The notes: a model not told the origin generated them from the letters alone. DNA of 64,000 bases from Streptomyces sp. NL15-2K (GCF_030551255.1 NZ_CP130630.1:1958501-2022500), one strand, 5' to 3'; shown: positions 17,992 to 26,422, counted from the stretch's first letter. Numbers and translations are program-made.

Positions 17992-19347
17992 ATGACGTCG
18001 GAAAGCGCACCCCGTTCGCACGAGGCCCAGGGGGGCGGCCCGGCGCCGGCCGACCAGCAGCCGGACTGGCCCGACCCGGTCCGGCTGCGCGACGTCACCG
18101 ACCAACTGGCGCAGGCGGCACCCCTGGTGTTCGCCGCGGAGTGCGACGCGCTGCGCTCCCGGCTCGCCGCGGTGGCGAAGGGGGAGGCGCTGCTGCTGCA
18201 GGGCGGCGACTGCGCGGAGACGTTCGCCGGTGCCACGCAGGAGTCCGTCGACGGCAAGCTGCGCACGCTGTTGCAGATGGCGGTCGTTCTGACACACGGG
18301 GCGTCGATGCCGGTCGTCAAGGTGGGCCGGATGGCGGGCCAGTTCGCCAAGCCACGCTCCCAGCCGTTCGAGCGGCGGGGCGACACGACACTGCCGGTGT
18401 ACCGGGGGGGGGACGCGGTGAACGGCCCGGGATTCACGGTGCGGGAGCGCACCCCCGATCCGGACCGGCTGCTGCGCATGTACGAGGCGTCGGCGACGAC
18501 GCTGAACCTGGTGCGGGCGCTGACCGCCGGGGGCTTCGCCGACCTGGCCCGGGTGCACGAGTGGAACCGGGCCTTCGTCGCCGCCTCGCCCAGCGGCCGG
18601 CGCTACGAGCGGCTGGCCGACGAGATCGAGCGGGCGCCGGCCTTTCTGCGCGCGTGCGGGGGCCGGACCGGCGCGCTGACCACCGCCGAGTTCTTCGTGA
18701 GCCACGAGGGCCTGTTGCTCGACTACGAGCGGGCATTGACGCGCACCGATGCGGCGACCGGGAGGACGTACGCCACCAGCGGCCATCTGCTGTGGATCGG
18801 CGAGCGGACCCGTCGGCCGGACGGGCCGCACGTCGAGTACTTCGCCAAGATCAGCAACCCCCTCGCCGTCAAGCTGGGGCCCGGTGCGACCGCGGACACC
18901 GTACTGCGGTACGTGGACCTCCTCGACCCCGACCGCGAGCCCGGGCGGCTCACGTTCGTCGTGCGGATGGGGGCGGAGCGGGTCCGCGACCTGCTGCCCC
19001 TGCTGGTGGAGAAGGTCGCTTCGGAGGAGGCACCCGTCTGCTGGGTCAGCGACCCGATGCACGGGAACACCTTCGTCACCGAGAGCGGCCACAAGACCCG
19101 GCACTTCGACGCCGTCGCCGAAGAACTGCGGGGCTTCGTGGAGGTGCACCGCGCCCTGGGCACGCACCCCGGGGGCGTCCACCTGGAGCTCACCGGCGAC
19201 GACGTCACGGAGTGCCTGGGCGGGAGCAGTGCCGTGGCCAGGGAAACGCTGCCGCAACGCTACGAAACGGCGTGCGACCCGCGCCTGAACCACTCCCAGG
19301 CCCTTGACCTGGCGTTCCTGCTCGCCGAGTGGTACCGGAACCACTAG
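17992..19347 (+). CDS. Class II DAHP synthase (plant type), pathway-specific
   Basis: A 451-residue enzyme that condenses phosphoenolpyruvate and erythrose 4-phosphate, the first step to chorismate. The metal-binding Cys74 lies in LLLQGGDCAETFAG, and WVSDPMHGNTFV is the conserved C-terminal motif. ATG at 17992 is preceded by GGAGGA; an in-frame upstream extension lacks a site. The usual YRGDAVN appears here as YRGGDAVN, with one extra Gly codon in a run of eight G residues. A second, cluster-linked DAHP synthase usually boosts shikimate flux for an aromatic natural product. The stop TAG lies in the CTAG that begins foldback copy 2. Confidence 0.93.
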   Translation: MTSESAPRSHEAQGGGPAPADQQPDWPDPVRLRDVTDQLAQAAPLVFAAECDALRSRLAAVAKGEALLLQGGDCAETFAGATQESVDGKLRTLLQMAVVLTHGASMPVVKVGRMAGQFAKPRSQPFERRGDTTLPVYRGGDAVNGPGFTVRERTPDPDRLLRMYEASATTLNLVRALTAGGFADLARVHEWNRAFVAASPSGRRYERLADEIERAPAFLRACGGRTGALTTAEFFVSHEGLLLDYERALTRTDAATGRTYATSGHLLWIGERTRRPDGPHVEYFAKISNPLAVKLGPGATADTVLRYVDLLDPDREPGRLTFVVRMGAERVRDLLPLLVEKVASEEAPVCWVSDPMHGNTFVTESGHKTRHFDAVAEELRGFVEVHRALGTHPGGVHLELTGDDVTECLGGSSAVARETLPQRYETACDPRLNHSQALDLAFLLAEWYRNH

Positions 19348-19492
19348 GGCCTGTGTCGAAAGTGGCGCCTGCCGGGCGGCGCCCGGCACGAACTCTCGCC
19401 GCACCGGGCGAAAGCCCAAGTAGATCCAGTACGAGGGCTTCCGCCCGGCCCGCCCTTCGGGCGGACGACGCCACTTTCGACGCAGGCCCTAG
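19344..19492. repeat. CTAG-bounded foldback element, copy 2
   Basis: A 149-bp element with inverted ends CTAGGGCCTGTGTCGAAAGT / complement. The inner part is shorter than in the other copies but keeps complementary CGGGCGAAAGCCC and GTACGAGGGCTT-like blocks. The left CTAG contains the DAHP synthase stop codon. The right CTAG is the insertion target of the adjoining IS481-family element. Before that insertion it would also have held the stop codon of the convergent MocR gene. Confidence 0.8.
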
Positions 19493-19493
19493 A

Positions 19494-20558
19494 TGTTCTG
19501 TCCACGGAGGTTGGTGACAGCGATCACTGACGTGTGGTCTTGAAATGGGTGAGGGCCTTCTGGCTCGGTGTGGATTGCGACATCTACGCCGGACGACAGA
19601 AAGGCCCTCGTGCCCCACCGTAATGCACCCCTGACCGAGACCGGACGCCTGCGCCTGGCCCGCTGCGTGGTCGAGGACGGCTGGACCCTGCGCCGGGCCG
19701 CTGAGCGATTCCAAGTCTCGCCAACCACCGCACAGCGATGGGCCGACCGCTACCGCCGGCTCGGCGAGCCTGGCATGGCCGACCACTCCAGCCGCCCCCG
19801 CACCAGCCCGCGACGGACCCCGACCCGTACCGAGCGCAGGATCATCAAAGTCCGCGTACTGCGCAGGTGGGGGCCAGCACGGATCGCAGGCCTGCTCCGC
19901 CTGGTGCCGTCCACCGTGCACCGGGTGCTGACCCGCTACGGCCTGGCCCGCCTGACCCACCTCGACCGGGCCACTGGGCGCGTCATCCGTCGCTACGAAC
20001 GTGCCAAGCCCGGCGAACTGGTCCACGTCGACATCAAGAAGCTCGGCAACATCCCCGACGGCGGCGGCCACAAGACCCTCGGACGCCAGGCGGGCCGCAA
20101 GACCCGGTCCGGCGCCGGCTACAGCTACCTCCACAACGCCGTCGACGACCACTCCCGCCTGGCCTACAGCGAGATCCACGCAGACGAGAAGAAGGAGACC
20201 GCTGTCGGCTTCTGGAGTCGCGCCCAGGCGTACTTCGCCACCTGCGGGATCACCGTCGAACGCGTCCTGACCGACAACGGCTCCTGCTACAAATCCCACC
20301 TGTGGCGAGACGCCCTGGCAGCAGCCGGGATCACGCACAAGCGAACCCGCGCCTACCGGCCGCAGACGAACGGCAAGGTCGAACGCTTCAACCGCACCCT
20401 GCTCGACGAATGGGCCTACGCCCGCCCCTACCGATCAGAGCAGGAACGACGCGACGCCTTCCCCAGCTGGCTGCACACCTACAATCACCACCGCGGACAC
20501 ACCGCGCTCAAGGGCCAACCACCCGCCAGCCGCGTCCCTAACCTCTCAGGGCAATACA
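19494..20558 (+). mobile_element. IS481-family insertion sequence
   Basis: A 1,065-bp element beginning TGT and ending ACA, with imperfect terminal inverted repeats of about 28 bp (left TGTTCTGTCCACGGAGGTTG; right end complement TGTATTGCCCTGAGAGGTTA). Both flanks carry the 6-bp duplication CCTAGA (19488-19493 and 20559-20564), which fits the known NCTAGN target preference of IS481-type elements. It carries one transposase gene and looks intact, hence recently active. Confidence 0.9.
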
Positions 20559-20563
20559 CCTAG
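19610..20563 (+). CDS. IS481-family transposase
   Basis: A 317-residue DDE transposase. The N-terminal helix-turn-helix (WTLRRAAERFQVSPTTAQRW) binds the element ends. The catalytic core has Asp141 in VHVDIKKLG, Asp222 in VLTDNGSCY and Glu258 in TNGKVERFNRT. GTG at 19610 follows AAAGG and matches the family start (PHRNAPLTETGRLRLARC). The last Thr codon is completed, and the TAG stop supplied, by the target duplication rather than by the element itself. The gene is complete and probably functional. Confidence 0.93.
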   Translation: MPHRNAPLTETGRLRLARCVVEDGWTLRRAAERFQVSPTTAQRWADRYRRLGEPGMADHSSRPRTSPRRTPTRTERRIIKVRVLRRWGPARIAGLLRLVPSTVHRVLTRYGLARLTHLDRATGRVIRRYERAKPGELVHVDIKKLGNIPDGGGHKTLGRQAGRKTRSGAGYSYLHNAVDDHSRLAYSEIHADEKKETAVGFWSRAQAYFATCGITVERVLTDNGSCYKSHLWRDALAAAGITHKRTRAYRPQTNGKVERFNRTLLDEWAYARPYRSEQERRDAFPSWLHTYNHHRGHTALKGQPPASRVPNLSGQYT

Positions 20564-21891
20564 ACGTAGCTGCGAACCGGCGCCGGCCCCACCGCGGAGG
20601 CGATCGCGTCCGCCAGCGGGCCCGTCTCCTGCGCCGTCAGCGTCGAGACCGTGATCCGGATCCCGGGCGGTGCGCTCATCCGGAAGCGGGCGCCGGGGGC
20701 GACGGCCCAGCCGGCGTGCAGGAGCCGGGCGACGGCTCCGGTCTCGTCGGGTACCGGGATCCACACGTTCAGGCCCGAGCGCCCGTGGGCCTCGATGTCC
20801 CGTTCCGCGAGCGCGTCGATGAGCAGGTCCCGGCGCTCGCGGTACGCGGCGGCCACCGCCGGCGAGTCCAGCGCGCCGTCGGCCCACAGTCGTAGCACGG
20901 CCCGCTGGGTGATCCGGCTGACCCAGCCGGGCCCGAGCCGCTGCCGCCCACGTACCCGGTCGACGGTGACGGCGTCCCCGGTGAGCACGCCCAGCCGCAG
21001 GTCGGGCCCGTAGCCCTTGGCGACCGAACGCACGAAGGCCCAGGTACGGGTCTCGCCGGCCAGGGGGCGCAGGGGCAGGTCGACGATCGCGTGGCCGTGG
21101 TCGTCCTCGATCAGCAGGGTCTGCGGATGTTCTCGCAGCACGGACCGCAGGGCACGCGCGCGCGTGGCGCTCACCACGGCGCCGGTCGGGTTCTGCGCCC
21201 GGTCGGTGACGATCAGGGCGCGGGCCCCGGCCGCCAGGGCCCGCCGTACGTCGTCGGGGAGCGGCCCCTCGTCGTCGACGCGTACGGAAGCCGTGCGCAG
21301 CCCGAGCGCCGGGACGAGATCGAGGAGGCTGCCCCAGCCGGGGTCCTCCAGGGCGACCGTGTCCCCCGGTTTGAGGTGGGCCGTGAGGACCCGCTCGATC
21401 GCGTCGAGCGACCCGGAGACGACGGCGAGGGGCCCGTCCGGCACCCCGTCGGCACGCAGCTCCGCCCGGGCGATCCGCGCCAACTCCGGTTCCACGGGCG
21501 CGTCTCCGTACAGGACCGGCTCCCGGTCGCTCTGCTCGGCCGCCGCGGCGAACGCCTTCGCCAGGGGCGGCAGCAGCGCCGGATCCGGATTGCCGTTGGA
21601 CACGTCCCGCACCCCCTCGGGCACGTCCACCCGGATGTGCTCGCGCCCGGTGGTGGCCGGCTTGGGCCGCACCCGGCTGCCCCGGCGTCCGGCGGTCTCG
21701 ATGACCCCGCGCTCGCGCAGCGTGCGATAGGCGGCCGCGACGGTATTGGGATTCACGCCCAACTCGGCGGCCAACTCCCGCATGGGCGGCAGCAGTTGAC
21801 CGGGCAGCAGCTCCCCCGCCCCCACCGCCTGTTCGATGCTCGCCGAAATCTCCGCTGCGCGTCGGCCGACGATTCGATACTCTCCTAGCAC
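20560..21891 (-). CDS. MocR-type regulator (GntR wHTH plus aminotransferase domain)
   Basis: A 443-residue protein. The N-terminal GntR winged helix (about 1-75, with PPMRELAAELGVNPNTVAAA) is joined to a fold-type I aminotransferase-like domain with the PLP-lysine motif SVAKGYGPDLRLG. MocR proteins use PLP as a signal or co-factor and often control vitamin B6 or amine genes. The start is GTG at 21891. No ribosome binding site is visible, but CATAAT lies about nine bases upstream on the coding strand, suggesting leaderless mRNA. It is divergent from two FMN-barrel genes. Its TAG stop lies in the IS target duplication. Confidence 0.92.
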   Translation of the reverse strand: MLGEYRIVGRRAAEISASIEQAVGAGELLPGQLLPPMRELAAELGVNPNTVAAAYRTLRERGVIETAGRRGSRVRPKPATTGREHIRVDVPEGVRDVSNGNPDPALLPPLAKAFAAAAEQSDREPVLYGDAPVEPELARIARAELRADGVPDGPLAVVSGSLDAIERVLTAHLKPGDTVALEDPGWGSLLDLVPALGLRTASVRVDDEGPLPDDVRRALAAGARALIVTDRAQNPTGAVVSATRARALRSVLREHPQTLLIEDDHGHAIVDLPLRPLAGETRTWAFVRSVAKGYGPDLRLGVLTGDAVTVDRVRGRQRLGPGWVSRITQRAVLRLWADGALDSPAVAAAYRERRDLLIDALAERDIEAHGRSGLNVWIPVPDETGAVARLLHAGWAVAPGARFRMSAPPGIRITVSTLTAQETGPLADAIASAVGPAPVRSYV

Positions 21892-21902
21892 AAACCCAAT
21901 TA

Positions 21903-21914
21903 TGCACTAGTGCA
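21903..21914. promoter_or_regulatory. Palindromic operator between MocR and FMN-barrel gene
   Basis: The perfect 12-bp palindrome TGCACTAGTGCA lies in the 36-base spacer of the divergent pair and overlaps a CATAAT -10-like box for the MocR gene. It is a likely MocR site controlling both directions. Confidence 0.6.
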
Positions 21915-21927
21915 ATGGAGAACGCCA

Positions 21928-22608
21928 ATGCAGGGGCCCCAGCAGACGACGACGCCCGCCGCCTACACCCCCACCGACCGCACCGTGCCCACACGCTCCC
22001 CGAACCGTGCCTCGTACGACAAGGAACTGGTGCACGCGATACTCGACGAGGGCTACGTCTGCCACCTCGGCTTCGTCCGCGACGGCGCGCCGATCGTGCT
22101 GCCCACGCTCTACGGCCGGGTCGGCGAGCGGCTCTACGTGCACGGCTCGACGGGTTCGCGCCCGCTGCGGATGACGGGTCAGGCCGACCCGGGGCTCCCG
22201 GTCTGCCTGACGGTCACCCATGTCGACGCGCTGATCCTGGCCCGCTCGGCCTTCCACCACTCGATCAACTACCGGTCCGTGGTGGTGCACGGCGTCGCCC
22301 ACGACGTGACGGACCCCGAGGAGAAGCTGGCCGCTCTGGACGCGCTGGTCGACCACGTCGTACCGGGCCGCGCCCGCGACTCCCGGCCGGCCGACAAGAA
22401 GGAGCTGGCTGCCACCGCCGTGATCCGCCTCGATCTCGACGAGGTCTCCGCCAAGGCCCGCACCGGCGGCGTCAACGACGAGCCCGAGGACCTCGCCCTC
22501 CCGCACTGGGCCGGCGTCGTCCCGCTGCGCAAGGGCTACGAGACCCCCGTCGCGGACGCCGGCTTGGCCCCCGGCACGGAGGTCCCCGACTACCTCGCGG
22601 TTCTGTGA
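21928..22608 (+). CDS. Pyridoxamine 5'-phosphate oxidase family protein
   Basis: A 226-residue split-barrel flavoprotein. It has the family's N-terminal helix (ASYDKELVHAILDEGYVCHL), the strand pair GFVRDGAPIVLPTLYGRVGE, and HSINYRSVVVHGVAHDV in the core. Such proteins bind FMN, and some are oxidoreductases of unknown substrate. ATG at 21928 follows GGAG. Its stop overlaps the next gene's start (TGATG), so the pair is translationally coupled. The divergent MocR regulator suggests a link to pyridoxal metabolism, though the exact reaction cannot be read from the sequence. Confidence 0.88.
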   Translation: MQGPQQTTTPAAYTPTDRTVPTRSPNRASYDKELVHAILDEGYVCHLGFVRDGAPIVLPTLYGRVGERLYVHGSTGSRPLRMTGQADPGLPVCLTVTHVDALILARSAFHHSINYRSVVVHGVAHDVTDPEEKLAALDALVDHVVPGRARDSRPADKKELAATAVIRLDLDEVSAKARTGGVNDEPEDLALPHWAGVVPLRKGYETPVADAGLAPGTEVPDYLAVL

Positions 22609-23240
22609 TGCTGATCCATCCCTGGGACGCGCCGCACGACGACGCCGAGTGGCAAAGCTGGCTGGCCGCCCACGACTTCGGACAGCTCGCCGTCAACGGC
22701 CGGCCGGGCGAGCCGCCGTACGTCCAGCCCCTGCATTTCACCTATGACGCCGAGCACGGCGAGGTCGTCACACATCTGGCCCGACCGAACCCTCTGTGGC
22801 ACGCACTGGAGGCGAATCCGGACGTCCTGCTGAGTGTGGTCGACGACTACGTGTACGTCCCCGGCCCCTGGCAGGCCTCGCCCGACGGCCCGTCCGAACA
22901 CGGCACGCCCACGAGCCTCTACGCGGCCGTCCAACTCCGCTGCCGGGCCCGCCTCGTGGACGACCCGGCCGGGAAAGCCTCGCTTCTCAACCGACAAGTG
23001 GGCCATTTCCAGCCGGAGGGCGGCTCCGCGCGGGTGGCGGTGGGCGCGGAGCCGTACGGGCGGATGCTGTCCGGAATCCGCGGGCTACGGCTCGAAGTGG
23101 TCACGGTCCGGGCGAAGTTCAAGTACGCCAGTCACCGTCCCGAGGAGGTCCAGGACCGGATCGCGGCCGGGCTGGCGGACCGGAGCGGTCCGCGCGACGC
23201 GGCGGCACGCGAGCACCTGCTGCGCCGGCGCGGAACGTGA
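22608..23240 (+). CDS. PaiB-like FMN-binding protein
   Basis: A 210-residue protein of the FMN-binding negative regulator (PaiB) group, again a split barrel. It begins MLIHPWDAPHDDAEWQSWL and contains FGQLAVNGRPGEPPYVQPLHF, HLARPNPLWHAL and the helix HFQPEGG. PaiB proteins were described as repressors but are structurally enzymes. The ATG shares bases with the stop of the preceding flavoprotein gene. It is followed one base later by foldback copy 3. Function beyond FMN binding is unknown. Confidence 0.85.
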   Translation: MLIHPWDAPHDDAEWQSWLAAHDFGQLAVNGRPGEPPYVQPLHFTYDAEHGEVVTHLARPNPLWHALEANPDVLLSVVDDYVYVPGPWQASPDGPSEHGTPTSLYAAVQLRCRARLVDDPAGKASLLNRQVGHFQPEGGSARVAVGAEPYGRMLSGIRGLRLEVVTVRAKFKYASHRPEEVQDRIAAGLADRSGPRDAAAREHLLRRRGT

Positions 23241-23241
23241 G

Positions 23242-23420
23242 GTAGGGCCTGTTGCGAAAGTGGCGTCGTCGCCCGAAGGGCGGCCGCGCGGCGTCCGGTG
23301 CGGGCTCTCGGCGTGCCGCCCGGAAGCCCTCGTACTGGGCGTACTCGGGCTTTCGGGTGGTGCGGCGAGAGCCCGTGCCGGGCGTCGCGCGGCAGGCGCC
23401 ACTTTCGCAACAGGCCCTAG
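23242..23420. repeat. CTAG-bounded foldback element, copy 3
   Basis: A 179-bp element with ends GTAGGGCCTGTTGCGAAAGT and the complement of CTAGGGCCTGTTGCGAAAGT. The interior is nearly the same as copy 1 without its two nested palindromic units (shared blocks include CGCGCGGCGTCCGGTGCG and CGTACTGGGCGTACTCGGGC). It starts one base after the PaiB-like stop and ends 32 bases from the end of the convergent EamA gene. Confidence 0.8.
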
Positions 23421-23452
23421 GGGCCCGTCGCTCGCAGAAGGGCCCTTCTCCG

Positions 23453-24406
23453 TCACACGAGCACCGGTTCCCCCTCCGGCTCCGCCGCGCCCCGCGCTTC
23501 CGCCACCGCGAGCCCCGCGACCGAGCCGAGCAGGAGCAAGGTGCCGACCACCGTGGCCGGGGTGAGCCGCTCACCGAGCACGGCGACGGCCAGCACCGCC
23601 GCGCTCACCGGTTCCAGCAGCATGATGACGGACACCGTGGCCGACCGGACGACGGCCGCGCCCGCGAAGTAGAGGCCGTAGGCGAGGGCCGTGGGGACGG
23701 CCGCGATGTAGGCCAGCAGCCACAGGAGGCGGGCCGGTTCGGCGGTGTGCGGCACCAGCCCCTCGGCCAGGGCGAGCGGCAGCAGGCACAGGCTGGTGAC
23801 CGCGAACGCCCCCACGGACGTACTGGCGGTGTCCACCCCGCCATCGCGGCCCCACCGGCGGGTGAGCAGGGTCATCACGCTGTACCCGGCCGCCGACAGC
23901 AGCGCGAGCAGGACGCCCCACGGGCGTACGGCCGCGTCCTCGCCGCCGAGCGTCAGCACCCCCAGTCCGGCGAGCGCCCCGACGACGGCGACGATCCCGC
24001 CGTTCCCGAGCCGCTCCCCCAGGGTCAGCCGCGCGCCGAGCGTGATGAGGACGGGCCCGGCGCCGAGCGTGACGACGGTGGCCACGGCGAGTCCGGTGGA
24101 CCGCACGGCCGCGAAGTAGGCCGTCTGGAACACGGCCAGTCCGACACCTGTGACACCGACCCGCAGCGCCTTGCGACGCAGCGGTTCCCGTACGGCGGTC
24201 CGGGCGCCGCCCGGACGCAGGAGACGGGCGGCGAGCAGCAGCACGAGCCCGGCCGCGCAGCGCCAGAAGGACAGGGCGACGGGCCCGATGTCACTGGCCC
24301 GGTAGGCCAGGGAGGCGGCCGCGCCCGCGGTGCCCCAGGCGACACCGGCGACGATCAGATAGAGGAGGCCTCGCCCGATGGGCAGGCCGGAAGCAGTATG
24401 CGACAC
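23453..24406 (-). CDS. EamA/DMT-family exporter
   Basis: A 317-residue protein with ten predicted helices in two EamA repeats ([20 protein letters not shown] begins the first; RRWGRDG links to the second). GTG at 24406 follows GGAGAGAACAC. Members export amino acids, nucleosides or drugs; the substrate is unknown. The next gene upstream on the same strand is another EamA protein of different sequence, so the two are paralogues separated by 213 bases in which I see no gene. Confidence 0.88.
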   Translation of the reverse strand: MSHTASGLPIGRGLLYLIVAGVAWGTAGAAASLAYRASDIGPVALSFWRCAAGLVLLLAARLLRPGGARTAVREPLRRKALRVGVTGVGLAVFQTAYFAAVRSTGLAVATVVTLGAGPVLITLGARLTLGERLGNGGIVAVVGALAGLGVLTLGGEDAAVRPWGVLLALLSAAGYSVMTLLTRRWGRDGGVDTASTSVGAFAVTSLCLLPLALAEGLVPHTAEPARLLWLLAYIAAVPTALAYGLYFAGAAVVRSATVSVIMLLEPVSAAVLAVAVLGERLTPATVVGTLLLLGSVAGLAVAEARGAAEPEGEPVLV

Positions 24407-24619
24407 GTGTTCTCTCCGCAGATGCGCACGATGCGCCGAAGTTCAGGGAGGACGCCCGCTCGGCGGGGTCCACGGACTTCTTCTGCGGGCAGCACCGTCC
24501 GCCCGGCGGCATGCCGGGCTCAGCCCAGGGGGTCTCAGGACCGCCCCTGGTGTCCGGAGGCCCGCCTCAGGCGGCCGGAGGCGGAAGAACGAGTGCGTTC
24601 GTATGCATGATCCGGCAGC

Positions 24620-25612
24620 CTATGGGGCGGTCCCGCGCGCCGACAACTCCCTTTCGGTGCCGCCCCTGGCGACCGGCTCCGGGGAGCTCTTGGCGGGCGC
24701 CGACGACTGCGCGATGAACGCGCCGGCCAGGACGACGGCTCCGCCGATGATCTGCGGTGCCGAGAGGTGCTCGCCGAGCAGGAACCAGGCGAGGACGGTC
24801 GCGATGACCGCTTCGAGGCACGCCACGACACCGGCCACCTGCGGGGAGAGCCGGCGCACCGAGAGCACGCCGGTGGCATAGGCGACAACCGTGGTGACTA
24901 GCACGATCCAGGTCAGCAGCAGACCGGCCGCGACCGGGCTGCCGTCCATGTCCACGGTGCGGGCGAGCACGGACCATTCCATGGTCCAGGGGCGGGCGAC
25001 GGCGGTCAGGACGGCCGTGCCGACGAGGAGGCCGTACGCGATGACCCCGAGCGGGTCGGGTGCCTGGTCGCCCGAGGCGCTGCCGTGGTCGGCGAGGACG
25101 AAGTAGCCGGCCTGGCAGCAGGCGGCGCCGAGGGCCAGGAGCAGACCGAGGGCGTCGAAGCTCAGGCCCGACCAGACCTCCACGACGCAGGCGAGCCCGC
25201 CGACCGCGAGGACCACGCCGAGTGCGGCGGCCCGCGTCACCGGCCGCCGCTGCACGAACCGCACCCAGCCGAGCACGAAGGCGGGGCCGAGGTACTCGAC
25301 GAGCAGGGCGACTCCGACGGGGATCCGGGAGATCGCGGCGAAGTAGCAGGCCTGGACGCCGGCCACGGCGAGCAGACCGAACCCGGCGAGCAGGGCGGGG
25401 CGGCGGCGCGGCAGCGCGCGGTGGCGCCAGGCGACCGGCAGCATCACCAGGGCCGCGGCCACGACGCGCAGCCACACCACGTGGAGCGGGTCGAGCCCCG
25501 CCTCGATCAGTGGTTTGGCCGCGACCCCGGATCCGCCGAAGGCGAGCGCGGACGCCAGTGCGAGACCGAGCCCGACGCTCTTTCCCCGGCTGCCGTGACT
25601 GCTCTCAGACAT
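24620..25612 (-). CDS. EamA/DMT-family exporter
   Basis: A 330-residue membrane protein with two five-helix EamA repeats (LALASALAFGGSGVAAKPLI begins the first, and ATGVLSVRRLSPQVAGVVAC lies in the second). The hydrophilic C-terminal tail is Ser/Pro/Glu-rich. The ATG at 25612 begins MSESSHGSRGKS; a GTG four codons earlier is possible. Neither has a ribosome binding site, so leaderless translation is plausible. Dyads lie just upstream. Substrate unknown. Confidence 0.88.
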   Translation of the reverse strand: MSESSHGSRGKSVGLGLALASALAFGGSGVAAKPLIEAGLDPLHVVWLRVVAAALVMLPVAWRHRALPRRRPALLAGFGLLAVAGVQACYFAAISRIPVGVALLVEYLGPAFVLGWVRFVQRRPVTRAAALGVVLAVGGLACVVEVWSGLSFDALGLLLALGAACCQAGYFVLADHGSASGDQAPDPLGVIAYGLLVGTAVLTAVARPWTMEWSVLARTVDMDGSPVAAGLLLTWIVLVTTVVAYATGVLSVRRLSPQVAGVVACLEAVIATVLAWFLLGEHLSAPQIIGGAVVLAGAFIAQSSAPAKSSPEPVARGGTERELSARGTAP

Positions 25613-25630
25613 ATGCACCGGCACATGATG

Positions 25631-25659
25631 ACAGGCGATGACATGAGCGTCATCCCTGT
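25631..25659. promoter_or_regulatory. Dyad upstream of the EamA gene
   Basis: GATGAC (25637-25642) and GTCATC (25649-25654) form an inverted repeat that extends outward as ACAGG and CCTGT. A second short dyad, GTTGA/TCAAC, follows at about 25659-25677. The site lies 20 to 65 bases upstream of the exporter start and is a candidate operator. No adjacent regulator gene is seen. Confidence 0.45.
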
Positions 25660-25705
25660 TGACACCTGTCTCAACGGCTGGACGGCACTACCCCGAGGGC
25701 GCTCA

Positions 25706-26248
25706 TCAGGCGCGATCCGTCTCCAGGCGGCTGTCGACCCGTGCGAACACCTCACGCGCGTCGATCCCCGCACGGTCCAGCACCTCGACGGCCCGCGCCT
25801 GCGGGTCCACGACGATCGCCGCGAGCAGGTCGACGCCGTGGGCCGGCCCACCGCCGCGCCGTTCGGCCCGCGCGCGGGCGTACTCCATCGCGCCCGCGGC
25901 CAGCGGCGAGTAACCCTCGGCCTGCGTCACCACGGGTACGGCGCCGGAGTCCTCGACGCTGCCCTGCCAGCGCAGGCCGTAGCCGATGCTGCGCTGGACG
26001 AGGTAGCCGAGCAGGCGGGCGAACTGCGGTTCCCCGTCGAAGACGGCCCGCACCTCGGGGTCGGACTCCAGCAGTGAATGCAGCAGATGGGCCGTGTCGA
26101 CCTGCCGGTCCCCGTCCCTGAGCGCCCGTCGCCGGGCACCGGAGACCACCGCTGCCAGTTCGGCACTGAGCCTGGCATCGTCGTCCGTGTGGGCCGGGCG
26201 CCGACCGGCGGGCTCGTGGGCCGCCTGCCGGGGGATACGGGGTTGCAC
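25706..26248 (-). CDS. Clp N-terminal-domain protein
   Basis: A 180-residue stand-alone protein with two Clp-N repeats, the substrate or adaptor-docking domain found at the N-terminus of ClpA/ClpC. Repeat 1 contains VDTAHLLHSLLESDPEVRAV. Repeat 2 contains AEGYSPLAAGAMEYARARAE and HGVDLLAAIVVDPQARAVEV. There is no ATPase domain. GTG at 26248 is preceded by a GGGGTAGGGGG run. It might regulate ClpC-ClpP proteolysis by occupying adaptor sites, but this is inferred from the domain alone. Confidence 0.8.
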   Translation of the reverse strand: MQPRIPRQAAHEPAGRRPAHTDDDARLSAELAAVVSGARRRALRDGDRQVDTAHLLHSLLESDPEVRAVFDGEPQFARLLGYLVQRSIGYGLRWQGSVEDSGAVPVVTQAEGYSPLAAGAMEYARARAERRGGGPAHGVDLLAAIVVDPQARAVEVLDRAGIDAREVFARVDSRLETDRA

Positions 26249-26422
26249 ACCCCCTACCCCATCAGTCCCGCCGGCCTTGCGTCATCCACGGGAGGAAGCA
26301 TTTTGACGTCCCACGGGAAGGGGACACGGCGCGACGTATCTCCTCCTTGCGGATGAGATCACGCTGTTTTCCCCGAAGGGCGCGCGCCGCCTTGCGCCAC
26401 GCCCTCTCGCCCACGTTTCGCA

